A DNA stretch of 64,000 nucleotides, from assembly GCF_029338575.1 (NCBI RefSeq), contig NZ_CP119992.1, forward strand, positions 62,001 through 126,000, read 5' to 3'. Numbering within the stretch: position 1 is the first letter of the stretch; every line of letters starts with the position of its first letter. Below are positions 27,376-35,921 of the stretch, in pieces. The notes below the pieces were generated by a model. It ran no database searches, was not told where the DNA came from, and saw only the letters and a program-made list of their open reading frames with translations. Made by a program: the position numbers and the translations under genes. The DNA comes from Halomarina halobia. Its GTDB lineage: Archaea; Halobacteriota; Halobacteria; Halobacteriales; Haloarculaceae.

Positions 27376-28548
27376 CTAGCCCATCACGTACACGTCCGAG
27401 TTCGTCGCCAGCCGGTAGTAGAGCCGTCCTCCGGCGACGACGGGCTGCGAACCGACGACCCCGAGCCGGTCGCCCGCGATCCGCCGTCGGGCCTCACCGG
27501 TCGCCGCGTCGAGCAGGAATATCCCTCGATTCGCGCTCCCGACGAGGACCTCGTCGCCGAGGACGACCGGCGCGGCCGTGCTCGGCCCCGTCTCCGCCCG
27601 CCAGAGGGCCTCGCCCGTCTCGACGTCGAGTGCGCGCGCGAACCGACCGTTCCCCGCCGGCACGAACACCCGGCCGTCCGCGACGGCCGGCGGCGCGTAC
27701 ACCCCGTCGGCGATGCGTTGCGTCCAGCGGACGCTCCCGTCGGCCGTCGCGACCGCGGAGAGGCGACCGCGCTTCGAGGTGGCGTAGACGGTCCCCCCGG
27801 CGACGACGGGGGCGGTGTACAGCTCCCCCAGGTCGTCGGTCCGCCACCACCGCTCGCCGGCCGGCGTGATCGCGACGAGGTGCCCGCCGTCGTTCGTGTG
27901 GGCCGCGGCGTACGCCCGGTCCCCGACGGCCACCCCGGCGACGCCGCCGTCGACGGCGGCGGTCCAGCGCCTCTCCCCGGTCTCCGCGTCGAGCGCGGCG
28001 ACGACGCCGGAGGCCGGGACGAACAGGGTTCCGTCGCGAACGGTCGGCGACGCGGTGTCGTCGAAGGCGGCGACGCCGACGTCCGCGCTCCACAGCCGTT
28101 CGCCGGTGGCGGCGTCGAGCGCGACCGTCCGGTTGAGCGCGCTCACGTAGAGCGCGCCGCAGGCGAGTGCGGGGCTCGTCCCGACGCCGTCGTTCACGTC
28201 CTCGAACGACCAGAGGCGGTCGCCGGATTCCGCGTCGCGCGCCTCGACGCGTACGTCACCCGCGACGAACGCGACGCCGCCGTCGACGACCGGACCGCCG
28301 TCGACGCTCCCGCCCCCGTTCGGGGTCGTCCCGGTGTGCGAGAGGCGTCGAACCGGCGCGTCGGCGGGCGGGAGGTCGCGCCCGCCGAGCGCGCTCGTCC
28401 GAGACGGGTCGTGACCGAACGTCGGCCAGTCGTAGTCCGAGGGTCCGCAGGTGATCGGCGGGTCGCGCTCGCCGTCGGCGAGCGCGCTACAGCCCGCGAA
28501 CGTCGTTGCGGCGCACGCTGCGAGGAAGCCGCGGCGGGTGGAGGGCAT
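27376..28548 (-). CDS. PQQ-like beta-propeller lipoprotein with Tat signal
   Basis: 390 residues. The N-terminus STRRGFLAAC is a twin-arginine signal, and the lipobox FAGC places the lipidated Cys at residue 20, so the protein is exported folded and anchored to the outer face of the membrane. The rest is a series of about 45-residue blades with repeated WS/ALDAETGERLW and PTVRDGTLFVPA motifs, as in PQQ-binding quinoproteins and BamB-type propellers. No enzyme active site is evident, so it could be a binding scaffold rather than a dehydrogenase. Confidence 0.88.
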   Translation of the reverse strand: MPSTRRGFLAACAATTFAGCSALADGERDPPITCGPSDYDWPTFGHDPSRTSALGGRDLPPADAPVRRLSHTGTTPNGGGSVDGGPVVDGGVAFVAGDVRVEARDAESGDRLWSFEDVNDGVGTSPALACGALYVSALNRTVALDAATGERLWSADVGVAAFDDTASPTVRDGTLFVPASGVVAALDAETGERRWTAAVDGGVAGVAVGDRAYAAAHTNDGGHLVAITPAGERWWRTDDLGELYTAPVVAGGTVYATSKRGRLSAVATADGSVRWTQRIADGVYAPPAVADGRVFVPAGNGRFARALDVETGEALWRAETGPSTAAPVVLGDEVLVGSANRGIFLLDAATGEARRRIAGDRLGVVGSQPVVAGGRLYYRLATNSDVYVMG

Positions 28549-28603
28549 CGAGTACCCCGGTGGACCGCACTGTCATAAATTTTATCACGATCGCCGCGTC
28601 CGC

Positions 28604-28813
28604 TCACTCCTCGTAGACGCCGCCCTCGTCCACCACGAATCGGTAGTGGTGGGGGACCAGGTAGTAGTCGTTGCCGCAGTGCTGCGCCCGGTACGTCGTC
28701 CCGTCGGCGTCCAGGTTGACCGTCCACTCGACGGTCGCGCCGCACTCGGGACAGCGGGATCCGTCCAGCGCCTCGACGAACGGGACGACGGCGTCGTCCT
28801 CGATCTCGACCAT
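28604..28813 (-). CDS. Small CPxCG-containing haloarchaeal protein
   Basis: 69 residues with one CPECG knuckle (near residue 21) and another Cys in QHCGNDYY near residue 46. This is consistent with a short zinc-binding protein, though the second knuckle is incomplete. The C-terminal HHYRFVVDEGGVYEE is conserved-looking. Function is not known. It lies between the PQQ lipoprotein and the channel gene, all on the minus strand. Confidence 0.65.
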   Translation of the reverse strand: MVEIEDDAVVPFVEALDGSRCPECGATVEWTVNLDADGTTYRAQHCGNDYYLVPHHYRFVVDEGGVYEE

Positions 28814-28876
28814 GCGCGGGCTACCGGCTCGGCGGACTTGAAACGATCCCCGCGTTCCCTCCGACTGCCGTCGGCG

Positions 28877-29713
28877 TCAGTCGATCGACTCCACGTCCAC
28901 CTCGTCGGGGGTGTCGCCGTAGGCGATCTGTCCGTAGTTGAGCAGCGCGACGAAGACCGTCCCGCCGACGACGTTCCCGACCGTCGTCCACAGCAGGAAG
29001 TGGCCGAACTCGGCGAGCGTGACGCCCTGGCCGAGGAACATCGCGCCGAGCACCTCGGTCGTCCCGAGGAGGGCGTGGTGGAACGGGGCGAAGCCGATGC
29101 CCGCGGTGACGATCCACACCGCGACGATCTCGCCGACGGTGTCGCGGCTGGCGGCCGCGAGCCACGTCGCGAGACCCATGAGCCAGCCGGCGACGACGCC
29201 GCTCAGCAGTATCGTCGGTCCCGAATAGGGGAGGAGGGCGTTCGCGAGCGTTCCGAACGCCGACGGATCGACGATCGACAGCGACGGCCCCACCAGCGCG
29301 ACGAGCCCCGCGAAGAGCGCACAGCCGACCAGGTTCGTGACGTAGATAATCAGCCAGAGGCGGCCGAGTTCCCGCAGGTCGGCGTGGCCGCTGAACACCG
29401 GGAGCCACGCCATCGTCGTGTGGGCGGTGAACAGCTCCGTCTGTCCGAGCATCACGAGCAGGAAACCGACCGCGGAGGCGTTCGCGAGGACGAACTGCTT
29501 CACGAGGTCCGACTCGAACCCCGGCGAGAAGGTGAGCGCGACGGCCATGAACAGCGCCCCGAAGCTCACGTTGAGCCCGGCCGCGAACCCGGAGAAGGCG
29601 AGCGCGCCCGTCGATCGGCGCATCTCCCTGATCGCGCTCTCTATCTGCCGCTCGAGGACGTTCCTGAACTTGCGCGCGTCGGCGGACGTCGTCTCGGTCT
29701 GCGTCTGATTCAT
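28877..29713 (-). CDS. Formate/nitrite transporter family channel
   Basis: 278 residues from the ATG at 29713. Six membrane helices are apparent, including the SGFAAGLNVSFGALFMAV and QTELFTAHTTMAW segments of the FNT fold. The family moves formate, nitrite or related small anions; some haloarchaeal members carry other anions, so the substrate is uncertain. Starts with a polar, Thr/Gln-rich tail before the first helix. Confidence 0.9.
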   Translation of the reverse strand: MNQTQTETTSADARKFRNVLERQIESAIREMRRSTGALAFSGFAAGLNVSFGALFMAVALTFSPGFESDLVKQFVLANASAVGFLLVMLGQTELFTAHTTMAWLPVFSGHADLRELGRLWLIIYVTNLVGCALFAGLVALVGPSLSIVDPSAFGTLANALLPYSGPTILLSGVVAGWLMGLATWLAAASRDTVGEIVAVWIVTAGIGFAPFHHALLGTTEVLGAMFLGQGVTLAEFGHFLLWTTVGNVVGGTVFVALLNYGQIAYGDTPDEVDVESID

Positions 29714-29828
29714 CGCGGCGTTCGAGGTCGTACTCGCGGCCGACGTATCAAGGTCCCCCCGGCGCACGCATCGAGCCCCGCGCCTCCCGTGCCGCCCCCG
29801 GTCCAGCAGGCGGCGGTCCGGCGGTCGC

Positions 29829-29924
29829 TCACTCCCGCGTCACGGACAGGGTCGAGGGGGCCGCGCGAACGACGCCCCCGCCGTCCGGCGGGACGATCCC
29901 GTCGGCGCTGACGCGCGCGTTCAT
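29829..29924 (-). CDS. Very small ORF coupled to an upstream fragment, uncertain
   Basis: Encodes 31 residues (MNARVSADGIVPPDGG..) with good codon use. Its ATG overlaps the stop of the fragment at 29921-30046 (ATGA). No homologue recognised. It might be the end of a decayed gene pair in the 29714-30050 gap. Kept only as a possibility. Confidence 0.2.
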   Translation of the reverse strand: MNARVSADGIVPPDGGGVVRAAPSTLSVTRE

Positions 29925-30046
29925 CGCTCCTCCGCACGCCGCGCCCGGTAGTCCGGGAGCGCGTCGTCCTGCATGACGGCGGTGCGCCCGCCGTCGACGA
30001 GGCGGTTCGCGCGGGTGACGAGCGCCGTCCGGCGTGCGAACCCTCC
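29921..30046 (-). pseudogene. Possible C-terminal gene fragment downstream of galactonate dehydratase
   Basis: An open frame of 41 residues (GGFARRTALVTRANRL.. ending PDYRARRAEER) with protein-like composition but no start codon of its own except an internal ATG. It looks like the tail of a longer protein whose front is missing. It begins next to the stop of the dehydratase gene. The family is not recognised. Confidence 0.25.
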
Positions 30047-30050
30047 GAGG

Positions 30051-31199
30051 TCACCACTCCGCGACGCTGCCGTCGTCGTGTCGCCAGACGGGGTTGTGCC
30101 AGTCGACGGTCCCCGCCCGGTCGCGGACGTACGCCTCGTCGATCTCGATGCCCAGCCCCGGGCCGTCGGGCAGGCGGACGTACCCCCCTTCGTACGCGAA
30201 CACCGACGGGTCGGCGAGGTAGTCGAGGACGTCGCCGCCCTCGTTGTAGTGGATGTCGAGGCTCTGCTCCTGGATGAGCACGTTCGGCGAGCAGGCGTCG
30301 ACCTGCACGCAGGCGGCCAGCGCGATGGGCCCCAGCGGGCAGTGGGGGGCCATCGCCACGTCGTAGGCCTCGGCCATCGCCGCGATCTTCTTGACCTCCG
30401 TGATCCCGCCCGCGTGTGAGAGATCCGGCTGGATCACGTCCACGACGCCCTGCTCGAACACCTCCTTGAAGTCCCATCGCGAGTACATGCGCTCGCCGGT
30501 TGCGATGGGGATCGACGTGTGGGCGGCGATGGCGGGCAGCGCGTCGGTGTGCTCGGGGAGGACGGGCTCTTCGATGAAGAAGGGTTCGTGGGGTTCGAGC
30601 GCGCTGGCGAGGCGTTTCGCCATCGGTTTGGACACCCGACCGTGGAAGTCCACCCCGACGTCCACCTCCGGGCCGACCGCCTCGCGGACGGCCCGGAGAC
30701 GCTCGGCCGCCGCCGCCACCGCGGCCGGGGTGTCGACGCGGCGGAGTTCGGAGGTCGCGTTCATCTTCAGCGCCGTGAACCCCTCCTCCACCTTGGCGCT
30801 CGCGGCCCGACCCACGTCCGCGGGTCGATCGCCGCCGATCCACTGGTACACCCTGACTCGGTCGCGCGCCCGCCCGCCGAGCAACTCGTAGATCGGCGCG
30901 TCGAACGCCTGGCCCTTGAGGTCCCAGAGCGCCTGGTCGATGCCGGCGATGGCGCTCATCAGCACCGGCCCGCCGCGGTAGAACCCCCCGCGGTACATCG
31001 TCTGCCAGTGGTCCTCGATCGGGTCGGGATCCGACCCGAGCAGGTAGGTGTCCATCAGTTCCTCGACGGCGGCGCGGACGGTCCGGGCGCGCCCCTCGAC
31101 GACCGGTTCGCCCCAGCCGACCCGCCCGTCGCTCGTCTCGACCCGCAGGAACAGCCAGCGCGGCGGTACCTCGAACAGTTCGTAGTCCGTGATTCGCAT
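30051..31199 (-). CDS. dgoD: D-galactonate dehydratase
   Basis: 382 residues, the same length as the E. coli enzyme and clearly alike throughout: PPRWLFLRVET, VGWGEPVVEGRARTV, GFYRGGPVLMSAIAGIDQALWD, and the C-terminal WRHDDGSVAEW. It dehydrates D-galactonate to 2-keto-3-deoxygalactonate in the enolase superfamily. Metal ligands fall in VGVDFHGRV, FIEEPVLPE and PIATGERMYSR; the basic residue lies in MAPHCPLGP. Start ATG at 31199; the Met three codons upstream is less likely. No sugar transporter or aldolase is adjacent. Confidence 0.93.
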   Translation of the reverse strand: MRITDYELFEVPPRWLFLRVETSDGRVGWGEPVVEGRARTVRAAVEELMDTYLLGSDPDPIEDHWQTMYRGGFYRGGPVLMSAIAGIDQALWDLKGQAFDAPIYELLGGRARDRVRVYQWIGGDRPADVGRAASAKVEEGFTALKMNATSELRRVDTPAAVAAAAERLRAVREAVGPEVDVGVDFHGRVSKPMAKRLASALEPHEPFFIEEPVLPEHTDALPAIAAHTSIPIATGERMYSRWDFKEVFEQGVVDVIQPDLSHAGGITEVKKIAAMAEAYDVAMAPHCPLGPIALAACVQVDACSPNVLIQEQSLDIHYNEGGDVLDYLADPSVFAYEGGYVRLPDGPGLGIEIDEAYVRDRAGTVDWHNPVWRHDDGSVAEW

Positions 31200-31207
31200 G
31201 TCGTGTC

Positions 31208-31375
31208 TCACTCTCCGGGGCCGCCGGCGACGCAGTCGTCGGTCCGCAGGCCCTCCTCGTCGGTCTCGGTCTTCCGCTGTCCCGCTCCGCTGACGTACTC
31301 GTTGACGTCGGCCCCCGGCGTGCCGGGGTCGCGCGGGCTGCGCGTGATACTCCTACCGATGGAACTTGCACACAT
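31208..31375 (-). CDS. Small ORF upstream of dgoD, uncertain
   Basis: Encodes 55 residues (MCASSIGRSITRSPRD.. ending VAGGPGE), with its stop 8 bases before the dgoD start. Its ATG lies inside the TATA-like box at 31373-31380, so if that box is real the ORF cannot start there. The rest of the gap 31200-31639 shows nothing else that I can support, apart from a GTTAGGC box about 30 bases before hmgA. Confidence 0.25.
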   Translation of the reverse strand: MCASSIGRSITRSPRDPGTPGADVNEYVSGAGQRKTETDEEGLRTDDCVAGGPGE

Positions 31376-31380
31376 AAACT
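31373..31380 (-). promoter_or_regulatory. TATA-like box upstream of dgoD
   Basis: The minus strand reads AGTTTATG, about 175 bases before the dgoD ATG. If used, dgoD would have an untranslated leader of roughly 150 bases, unusual for haloarchaea. Confidence 0.3.
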
Positions 31381-31639
31381 CCCCGCATAACGCCGTTACT
31401 CCCCGCCGAAACGATCCCTCGGAGGGCTCTTCGTACGTGGGACGACGTCCGTCGGCTCGCGCCCCAGGGTCACCTCGCGCGGTCGTCGCGCGCCCGAGGG
31501 CCGCTCGTCCCGAACGCATTCGAGAACGGAGTCCCCGAGAGCCCCGCGGCGGAACCCTCCTCCACCTCGTCGCCCGCGGTCGGCCTCCGGGCTCCGGCCA
31601 ATGGCAAGCGTTAGGCGGGCGGCCCGCTACGCATCCCGC

Positions 31640-32851
31640 ATGACCACCGCCGAGGACCTCGCCGAGCGCGTGCGCGAGGGCGACCTGGGGCTGCACGAAC
31701 TCGAACAGCACGCGGACGCCGACGTCGCGGCCGAGGCCCGGCGCGTCCTGCTCGAAGCCGAGACGGAGGCCGACCTCTCGACGGTCGGCGCGTACGCCTT
31801 CGACGCGGCGGACGCCGACTCGAACGTCGAGAACATGATCGGCGCGGCGCAGGTGCCGATGGGCGTCGTCGGCCCCGTCCGCGTCGAGGGCGGGGCGTCG
31901 TCTGGCGAGTACTACCTCCCGCTCGCCACGACGGAGGGGGCGCTGCTCGCCAGCGTGAACCGCGGGTGTGCGGCCATTCGGAGGGGGGGCGGCGCGACCG
32001 CGCGCGTCCTCAAGTCGGCGATGACCCGCGCGCCCGTCTTCCGCGTCGCGGACGTGGGGGAGGCGAGCGAGGTCGTCTCCTGGGTGCGCGCGAACGAGGG
32101 GACACTCCGCGAGGCCGCCGAGGCAACCACCAGCCACGGCGAACTGCGCGGGGTGACGCCCTACGTCGTCGGGGACAGCGTCTTCCTGCGGTTCGCCTAC
32201 GACACGAAGGACGCGATGGGCATGAACATGGCCACCATCGCCACGCAGGCCGCCTGCGAGGTCGTCGAGGCGGAGACGCCCGCCTCCCTCGTCGCCCTCT
32301 CGGGCAACCTCTGCGCCGACAAGAAGCCCGCCGCGATCAACGCCGTCGAGGGGCGCGGGCGCACCGTCGCCGCCGACGTGGTCCTGTCGCGGGACCTCGT
32401 CGCCGACGTGCTGAAGACCACCCCCGAGGCGATCGCCGAGGCGAACACGCGCAAGAACCTCGTCGGCAGCGCGAAGGCGGGCGCGCTCGGGTTCAACGCC
32501 CACGCCGCGAACGTCGTCGTCGCCGCCTTCCTCGCACTCGGGCAGGACCCCGCGCAGGTCGTCGAGGGGTCGAACGCCATCACCACCGTCGACGTTCGGG
32601 ACGGGGACCTCTACGCCAGCGTCACGCTCGCGTCGCTCGAGGTCGGCACCGTCGGCGGCGGGACGAGGCTCCCCACCCAGTCGGAGGCGCTCTCCGTGCT
32701 CGGCGTCCGCGGCGGCGGCGACCCCCCCGGCTCGAACGCCGACGCGCTCGCCGAGGTCATCGCCGTCGGGACGCTCGCCGGCGAACTCTCGCTGCTCGGC
32801 GCGCTCGCCTCCAGCCACCTCGCCAGCGCGCACGAGCAGCTGGGGCGCTAG
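31640..32851 (+). CDS. hmgA: 3-hydroxy-3-methylglutaryl-CoA reductase, class I
   Basis: 403 residues from the ATG at 31640; an upstream ATG 13 codons before is in frame but adds Arg-rich sequence. The enzyme reduces HMG-CoA with NADPH to mevalonate, the committed step to archaeal isoprenoid lipids. Catalytic blocks are visible: ENMIGAAQVPMG (Glu), LCADKKPAAIN (Lys), DAMGMNMATIA (Asp) and the C-terminal SSHLASAHEQLGR (His). GTVGGGTRLPTQ is the dinucleotide/CoA-binding segment. The length equals that of the haloarchaeal enzyme targeted by statins. Confidence 0.97.
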   Translation: MTTAEDLAERVREGDLGLHELEQHADADVAAEARRVLLEAETEADLSTVGAYAFDAADADSNVENMIGAAQVPMGVVGPVRVEGGASSGEYYLPLATTEGALLASVNRGCAAIRRGGGATARVLKSAMTRAPVFRVADVGEASEVVSWVRANEGTLREAAEATTSHGELRGVTPYVVGDSVFLRFAYDTKDAMGMNMATIATQAACEVVEAETPASLVALSGNLCADKKPAAINAVEGRGRTVAADVVLSRDLVADVLKTTPEAIAEANTRKNLVGSAKAGALGFNAHAANVVVAAFLALGQDPAQVVEGSNAITTVDVRDGDLYASVTLASLEVGTVGGGTRLPTQSEALSVLGVRGGGDPPGSNADALAEVIAVGTLAGELSLLGALASSHLASAHEQLGR

Positions 32852-32910
32852 CCCGGTCGCACCCGCCGCTCGTCCAGTTGCGTCCGCCGCTACTCGTCCG
32901 GTCGCCCCGG

Positions 32911-33258
32911 CTAGCCCGGCGGCGACCTCCCCGCGGCGAGGAACCTGACGCCCGCGACGGCGACCAGCCCCCCGCCGACGAGCGACAGCGCCTCGTCGGG
33001 GGCCGTCGCGCCGAGCAGGACGAGAACGAACCCGAGCGTTCCGACCCCCTCCGCGACCGCCTGCCGCCGCCGTCCCCCGGTCCACGACCTGACGGACCCG
33101 AGGAGGACCCCCGCCGCGAGCGACGCCAGCGCGAGGACGGTCACGCTCACGCCGGCGAGCGTCCGGATCCCGATCCCCCCGGCGAGCAGGAACGCGATCC
33201 CACCCGCGACGGCCAGTGCCTGTGCTACCCCCGCAGTCGTCCCCACCCGCGAGCGCAT
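32911..33258 (-). CDS. Small four-helix membrane protein
   Basis: 115 residues with four hydrophobic segments (for example VAQALAVAGGIAFLLAGGIGI and GTLGFVLVLLGATAP) separated by short polar loops and an Arg-rich loop (GGRRRQAVAEG). No family recognised. Convergent with hmgA. The hydrophobic pattern and codon use support a real membrane protein. Confidence 0.6.
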   Translation of the reverse strand: MRSRVGTTAGVAQALAVAGGIAFLLAGGIGIRTLAGVSVTVLALASLAAGVLLGSVRSWTGGRRRQAVAEGVGTLGFVLVLLGATAPDEALSLVGGGLVAVAGVRFLAAGRSPPG

Positions 33259-33312
33259 CCTACGTGCTACAACGTGTCACTACATCAAACTAACCCGGTA
33301 CCGGACGACGGT

Positions 33313-33834
33313 TCAGAGCAGGCGGTACCGCCCGTTCGTCTCGCTGACCTCGCCGCGGCGGTGGAGCTTCGAGAGCGCCCGCCGGACGTAGTCGGCGGGG
33401 ACGTCGCGCTCGGCGGCGTACTCGACGACCTCCGCCTCGGTGGGTCGGTCGAGTTCCGAGAGCGCGTCGGTGACGACCTCCCTCCGGCTCCGCGAGGTCG
33501 TTCCGCCCGCCGCGCGCTCGCCCGCCTCGCGGACGGCGTCGGGGTCGACGCCCCCCGACGCGAGGTACTCCTCGTCGGTGACGACGGTACCCTCCGCGTC
33601 CGCGTCGGTGGCCGCGAACGTCCCGACCTCCGCGTACGAGTCGGCGTGTCCGCTCCGCTCGGCGAGCAGGCGCGCGCGGATCTCCCGGGCGGCGTCGAGG
33701 TCGTCGCTCCGGTAGAGCGCGCGCAGCTTCGAGAACGTCGTCGTCCGACGACAGCGCGGGCACCGCGTCGTCTCCGGTCGCCCCTCGACGATCTTCAGCG
33801 CCGAGCAGTCGGGACACCCTACCACCGTGTACAT
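33313..33834 (-). CDS. DUF5817-like zinc-ribbon and winged-helix protein
   Basis: 173 residues from the ATG at 33834. A zinc ribbon opens the protein (GCPDCSALKIVEGRPETTRCPRC), followed by a helical linker with a REIRARLLAER helix. The C-terminal 65 residues look like a winged helix (DALSELDRPTEAEVVEYA, then DYVRRALSKLHRRGEVSETN). The architecture resembles the DUF5817 haloarchaeal family. A role in transcription or DNA metabolism is plausible, not shown. Confidence 0.75.
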   Translation of the reverse strand: MYTVVGCPDCSALKIVEGRPETTRCPRCRRTTTFSKLRALYRSDDLDAAREIRARLLAERSGHADSYAEVGTFAATDADAEGTVVTDEEYLASGGVDPDAVREAGERAAGGTTSRSRREVVTDALSELDRPTEAEVVEYAAERDVPADYVRRALSKLHRRGEVSETNGRYRLL

Positions 33835-33970
33835 ACCCGGAGTATCGCCGTTCTCGGGGAAAAACCACCGGGTCGGGGTGGAGGTTAACGCGGGACCGAG
33901 GCGACGACGGAACGGGGAGGAGAGAAGACGGGAGGTAAGATGACGGGAGAAGAAGAGACGAGAGATGAGA

Positions 33971-34050
33971 AGACGATCGGACGTACCGTCGTGACGCGAC
34001 TCGCCACCTCGGGGTGGCGGGATGCTCGACGGGCGTACGTCCGACAGTAT
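33971..34050. repeat. 80-base palindromic repeat, copy 1
   Basis: The right end is GTACGTCCGACAGTAT (34035-34050); the left end at 33971-33986 matches its reverse complement at 13 of 16 positions. The centre is CTCGCCACCTCGGGGTGGCG. Copy 2 at 62287-62366 has exactly the same length and opposite orientation. The right end supplies a CAGTATTAG stretch just 28 bases before the cupin ATG, so it may act as part of that promoter. Confidence 0.8.
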
Positions 34051-34077
34051 TAGGCCCTCTCCGTGCGAGCGGGGGGC

Positions 34078-34416
34078 ATGGAGATCGCTCCACGGACCGA
34101 ACGGAAGACGACCGAAGCGGTCGACGGCGTCCACCTCGCGCAGCTCGTCGTCGGCGAGAACATGAGCGTCCAGTACTTCCGCATCGAGCCGGGCGCGGAG
34201 GTGCCGGAGCACAGCCACCCACACGAGCAGACGGGCTACGTCACGGCCGGCGTGCTCACGTTCGTCGTCGACGGCGAGGAGCGCCGCGTCGGGGTCGACG
34301 ACGGGTACGCCATCCCGGCGGACGAACCTCACGCGGCCAGAAACGAGGGCGACGAACTGGTCGAGGGCGTAGATATCTTCTCCCCGCCGCGGCTCGACGT
34401 GGACTGGTCCGAGTGA
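34078..34416 (+). CDS. Cupin-domain protein
   Basis: 112 residues forming a single cupin barrel. The first motif is seen as EPGAEVPEHSHPHEQTGYVTAG (His and Glu ligands) and the second as AIPADEPHAARNEGDE (His). A metal site is therefore likely. Function is unknown; small cupins act as isomerases, dioxygenases or sugar-binding proteins. An 80-base palindromic repeat ends 27 bases before its ATG. Confidence 0.88.
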   Translation: MEIAPRTERKTTEAVDGVHLAQLVVGENMSVQYFRIEPGAEVPEHSHPHEQTGYVTAGVLTFVVDGEERRVGVDDGYAIPADEPHAARNEGDELVEGVDIFSPPRLDVDWSE

Positions 34417-34468
34417 GGGCGCGGCGCGCCCGTCGCCAGACCGAAACGGGAATGATAGGTGTGTCGGT

Positions 34469-35731
34469 TCAGGCGCGGTCGCGGACGTTCTCCGCCACCT
34501 TCTCGGCGAACTCGCTGGTTGCGAGCTTCGTGCCCCCCTCGATCTGGCGCTCGATGTCGTAGGTGACCTGCTTCGAGGAGACGGTCTCCTCCAGGGCGTC
34601 GCGCACGAGGTCCGCGGCGTCGTCCCAGCCCATGTACTCGAGCATGATGCGACCGGAGAGGATCATCGCGGAGGGGTTCACCTTGTCCTGGCCGGCGTAC
34701 TTCGGCGCGGAGCCGTGGACGGGTTCCGCGAGGAGGCGGCCGTCGCCGATGTTCGCGCCGGGGGCGATGCCGAGGCCGCCGATCTGCGCGCCCGCGGCGT
34801 CCGAGAGGTAGTCGCCGTTCAGGTTCGGCATGGCGAGCACGTCGTACTGCTCCGTGCGGGTGAGCAACTGCTGGAGCATGTTGTCGGCGATGCGGTCGTT
34901 GACGACGACCGCGCCCTCCGGCGGCTCGCCGTCGCGCTCGTTCCAGAGGGTGTCCTCGGTGATGACCTCCTCGCCGTACTCCTCCTCCGCGACCTCGTAG
35001 CCCCAGTCGCGGAAGGCACCCTCGGTGAACTTCATGATGTTACCCTTGTGGACGAGGGTGACGGAGTCGCGGTCGTGGGCGAGCGCGTAGTCGATGGCCT
35101 TGCGGACGAGGCGCTTCGTGCCGAACTCGGTGATGGGCTTGATGCCGATGCCGACCGGCCCGTCGTGGATGGTGCTGTCGTAGCCCATCTCCTCCTCGAT
35201 GAACGCGCGGACCTCCTCGACCTCGTCGGTGCCGGCCTCCCACTCGATGCCGGCGTAGACGTCCTCCGTGTTCTCGCGGAAGTTGACCATGTCCATCTTC
35301 TCCGGGTGGTTCACCGGGGAGGGGACGCCGTCGAGGTGGTAGGTCGGGCGCATGTTCGTGTAGAGGTCGAGCTTCTTGCGAAGCGCGACGTTCAGCGAGC
35401 GAAAGCCCGCGCCGACGGGGGTCGTGAGCGGCCCCTTGATCGCCACGCGGAACTCCTTTATCGCCTCGATCGTGTCCTCGGGGAGGTTCTCGTCGTACTT
35501 CTCGCGGGCGGACTCGCCGGCGTAGAGGCGCATCCAGTGGATCTCGCGGCCCGTCGCCTCGGCGGCGGCGTCGAGGACCGTCTGCGCGGCCGGTCCGACG
35601 TCCCGTCCGATCCCGTCGCCGTAGATGATGGGGATGATCGGGTCCTCCGGGACGTTGAGCTCGTCGCGTTCGGCGTCCGCTACCGTGATGGCCTCGCCGC
35701 CCTCCGGCACCTCGACCTTCTCGTAGCTCAT
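34469..35731 (-). CDS. icd: Isocitrate dehydrogenase (NADP-dependent)
   Basis: 420 residues from the ATG at 35731. It oxidises isocitrate to 2-oxoglutarate in the citric acid cycle. The phosphorylation/substrate loop GAGFRSLNVALRKKLDLYTNMRP, the NFRENTEDVYAGIE segment and the metal-binding DYLSDAAGA region are all present. HGSAPKYAGQDKVNP near residue 340 is the cofactor loop of the NADP-type enzyme. The acidic start (VPEGGEAITVADAERDELNVP) matches haloarchaeal homologues. Confidence 0.96.
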   Translation of the reverse strand: MSYEKVEVPEGGEAITVADAERDELNVPEDPIIPIIYGDGIGRDVGPAAQTVLDAAAEATGREIHWMRLYAGESAREKYDENLPEDTIEAIKEFRVAIKGPLTTPVGAGFRSLNVALRKKLDLYTNMRPTYHLDGVPSPVNHPEKMDMVNFRENTEDVYAGIEWEAGTDEVEEVRAFIEEEMGYDSTIHDGPVGIGIKPITEFGTKRLVRKAIDYALAHDRDSVTLVHKGNIMKFTEGAFRDWGYEVAEEEYGEEVITEDTLWNERDGEPPEGAVVVNDRIADNMLQQLLTRTEQYDVLAMPNLNGDYLSDAAGAQIGGLGIAPGANIGDGRLLAEPVHGSAPKYAGQDKVNPSAMILSGRIMLEYMGWDDAADLVRDALEETVSSKQVTYDIERQIEGGTKLATSEFAEKVAENVRDRA

Positions 35732-35888
35732 ACGTCTCTCTCCCAGCGTCTGGCTAAAATGTCTGCCGTTATCCGAGCGTGGTATCGCCCCGCTGATACG
35801 ACCGATTCGGCGGTTCGCGACCGATTCCGACCCCGAGGACGTCACGGGGCAACGATCGGTCGGCCGCCGTGGCCCTCGGCCGCCGCCC

Positions 35889-35897
35889 GGATTTATG
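35889..35897 (+). promoter_or_regulatory. TATA-like box of the E2-OsmC gene
   Basis: GGATTTATG lies 25-33 bases before the ATG at 35922, which fits leaderless transcription. It also contains the in-frame ATG at 35895, making that upstream ATG an unlikely start. Confidence 0.5.
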
Positions 35898-35921
35898 CCC
35901 CTTGCCAACCGGTATCACGAC

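Noticed and set aside
34035..34050. CRISPR repeat
   Set aside because: Only two distant copies of the palindrome exist, with no array or spacer pattern.
35895..35921. Upstream ATG at 35895 as start of the E2 gene
   Set aside because: It lies in the TATA-like box; the ATG at 35922 matches the usual lipoyl-domain start.
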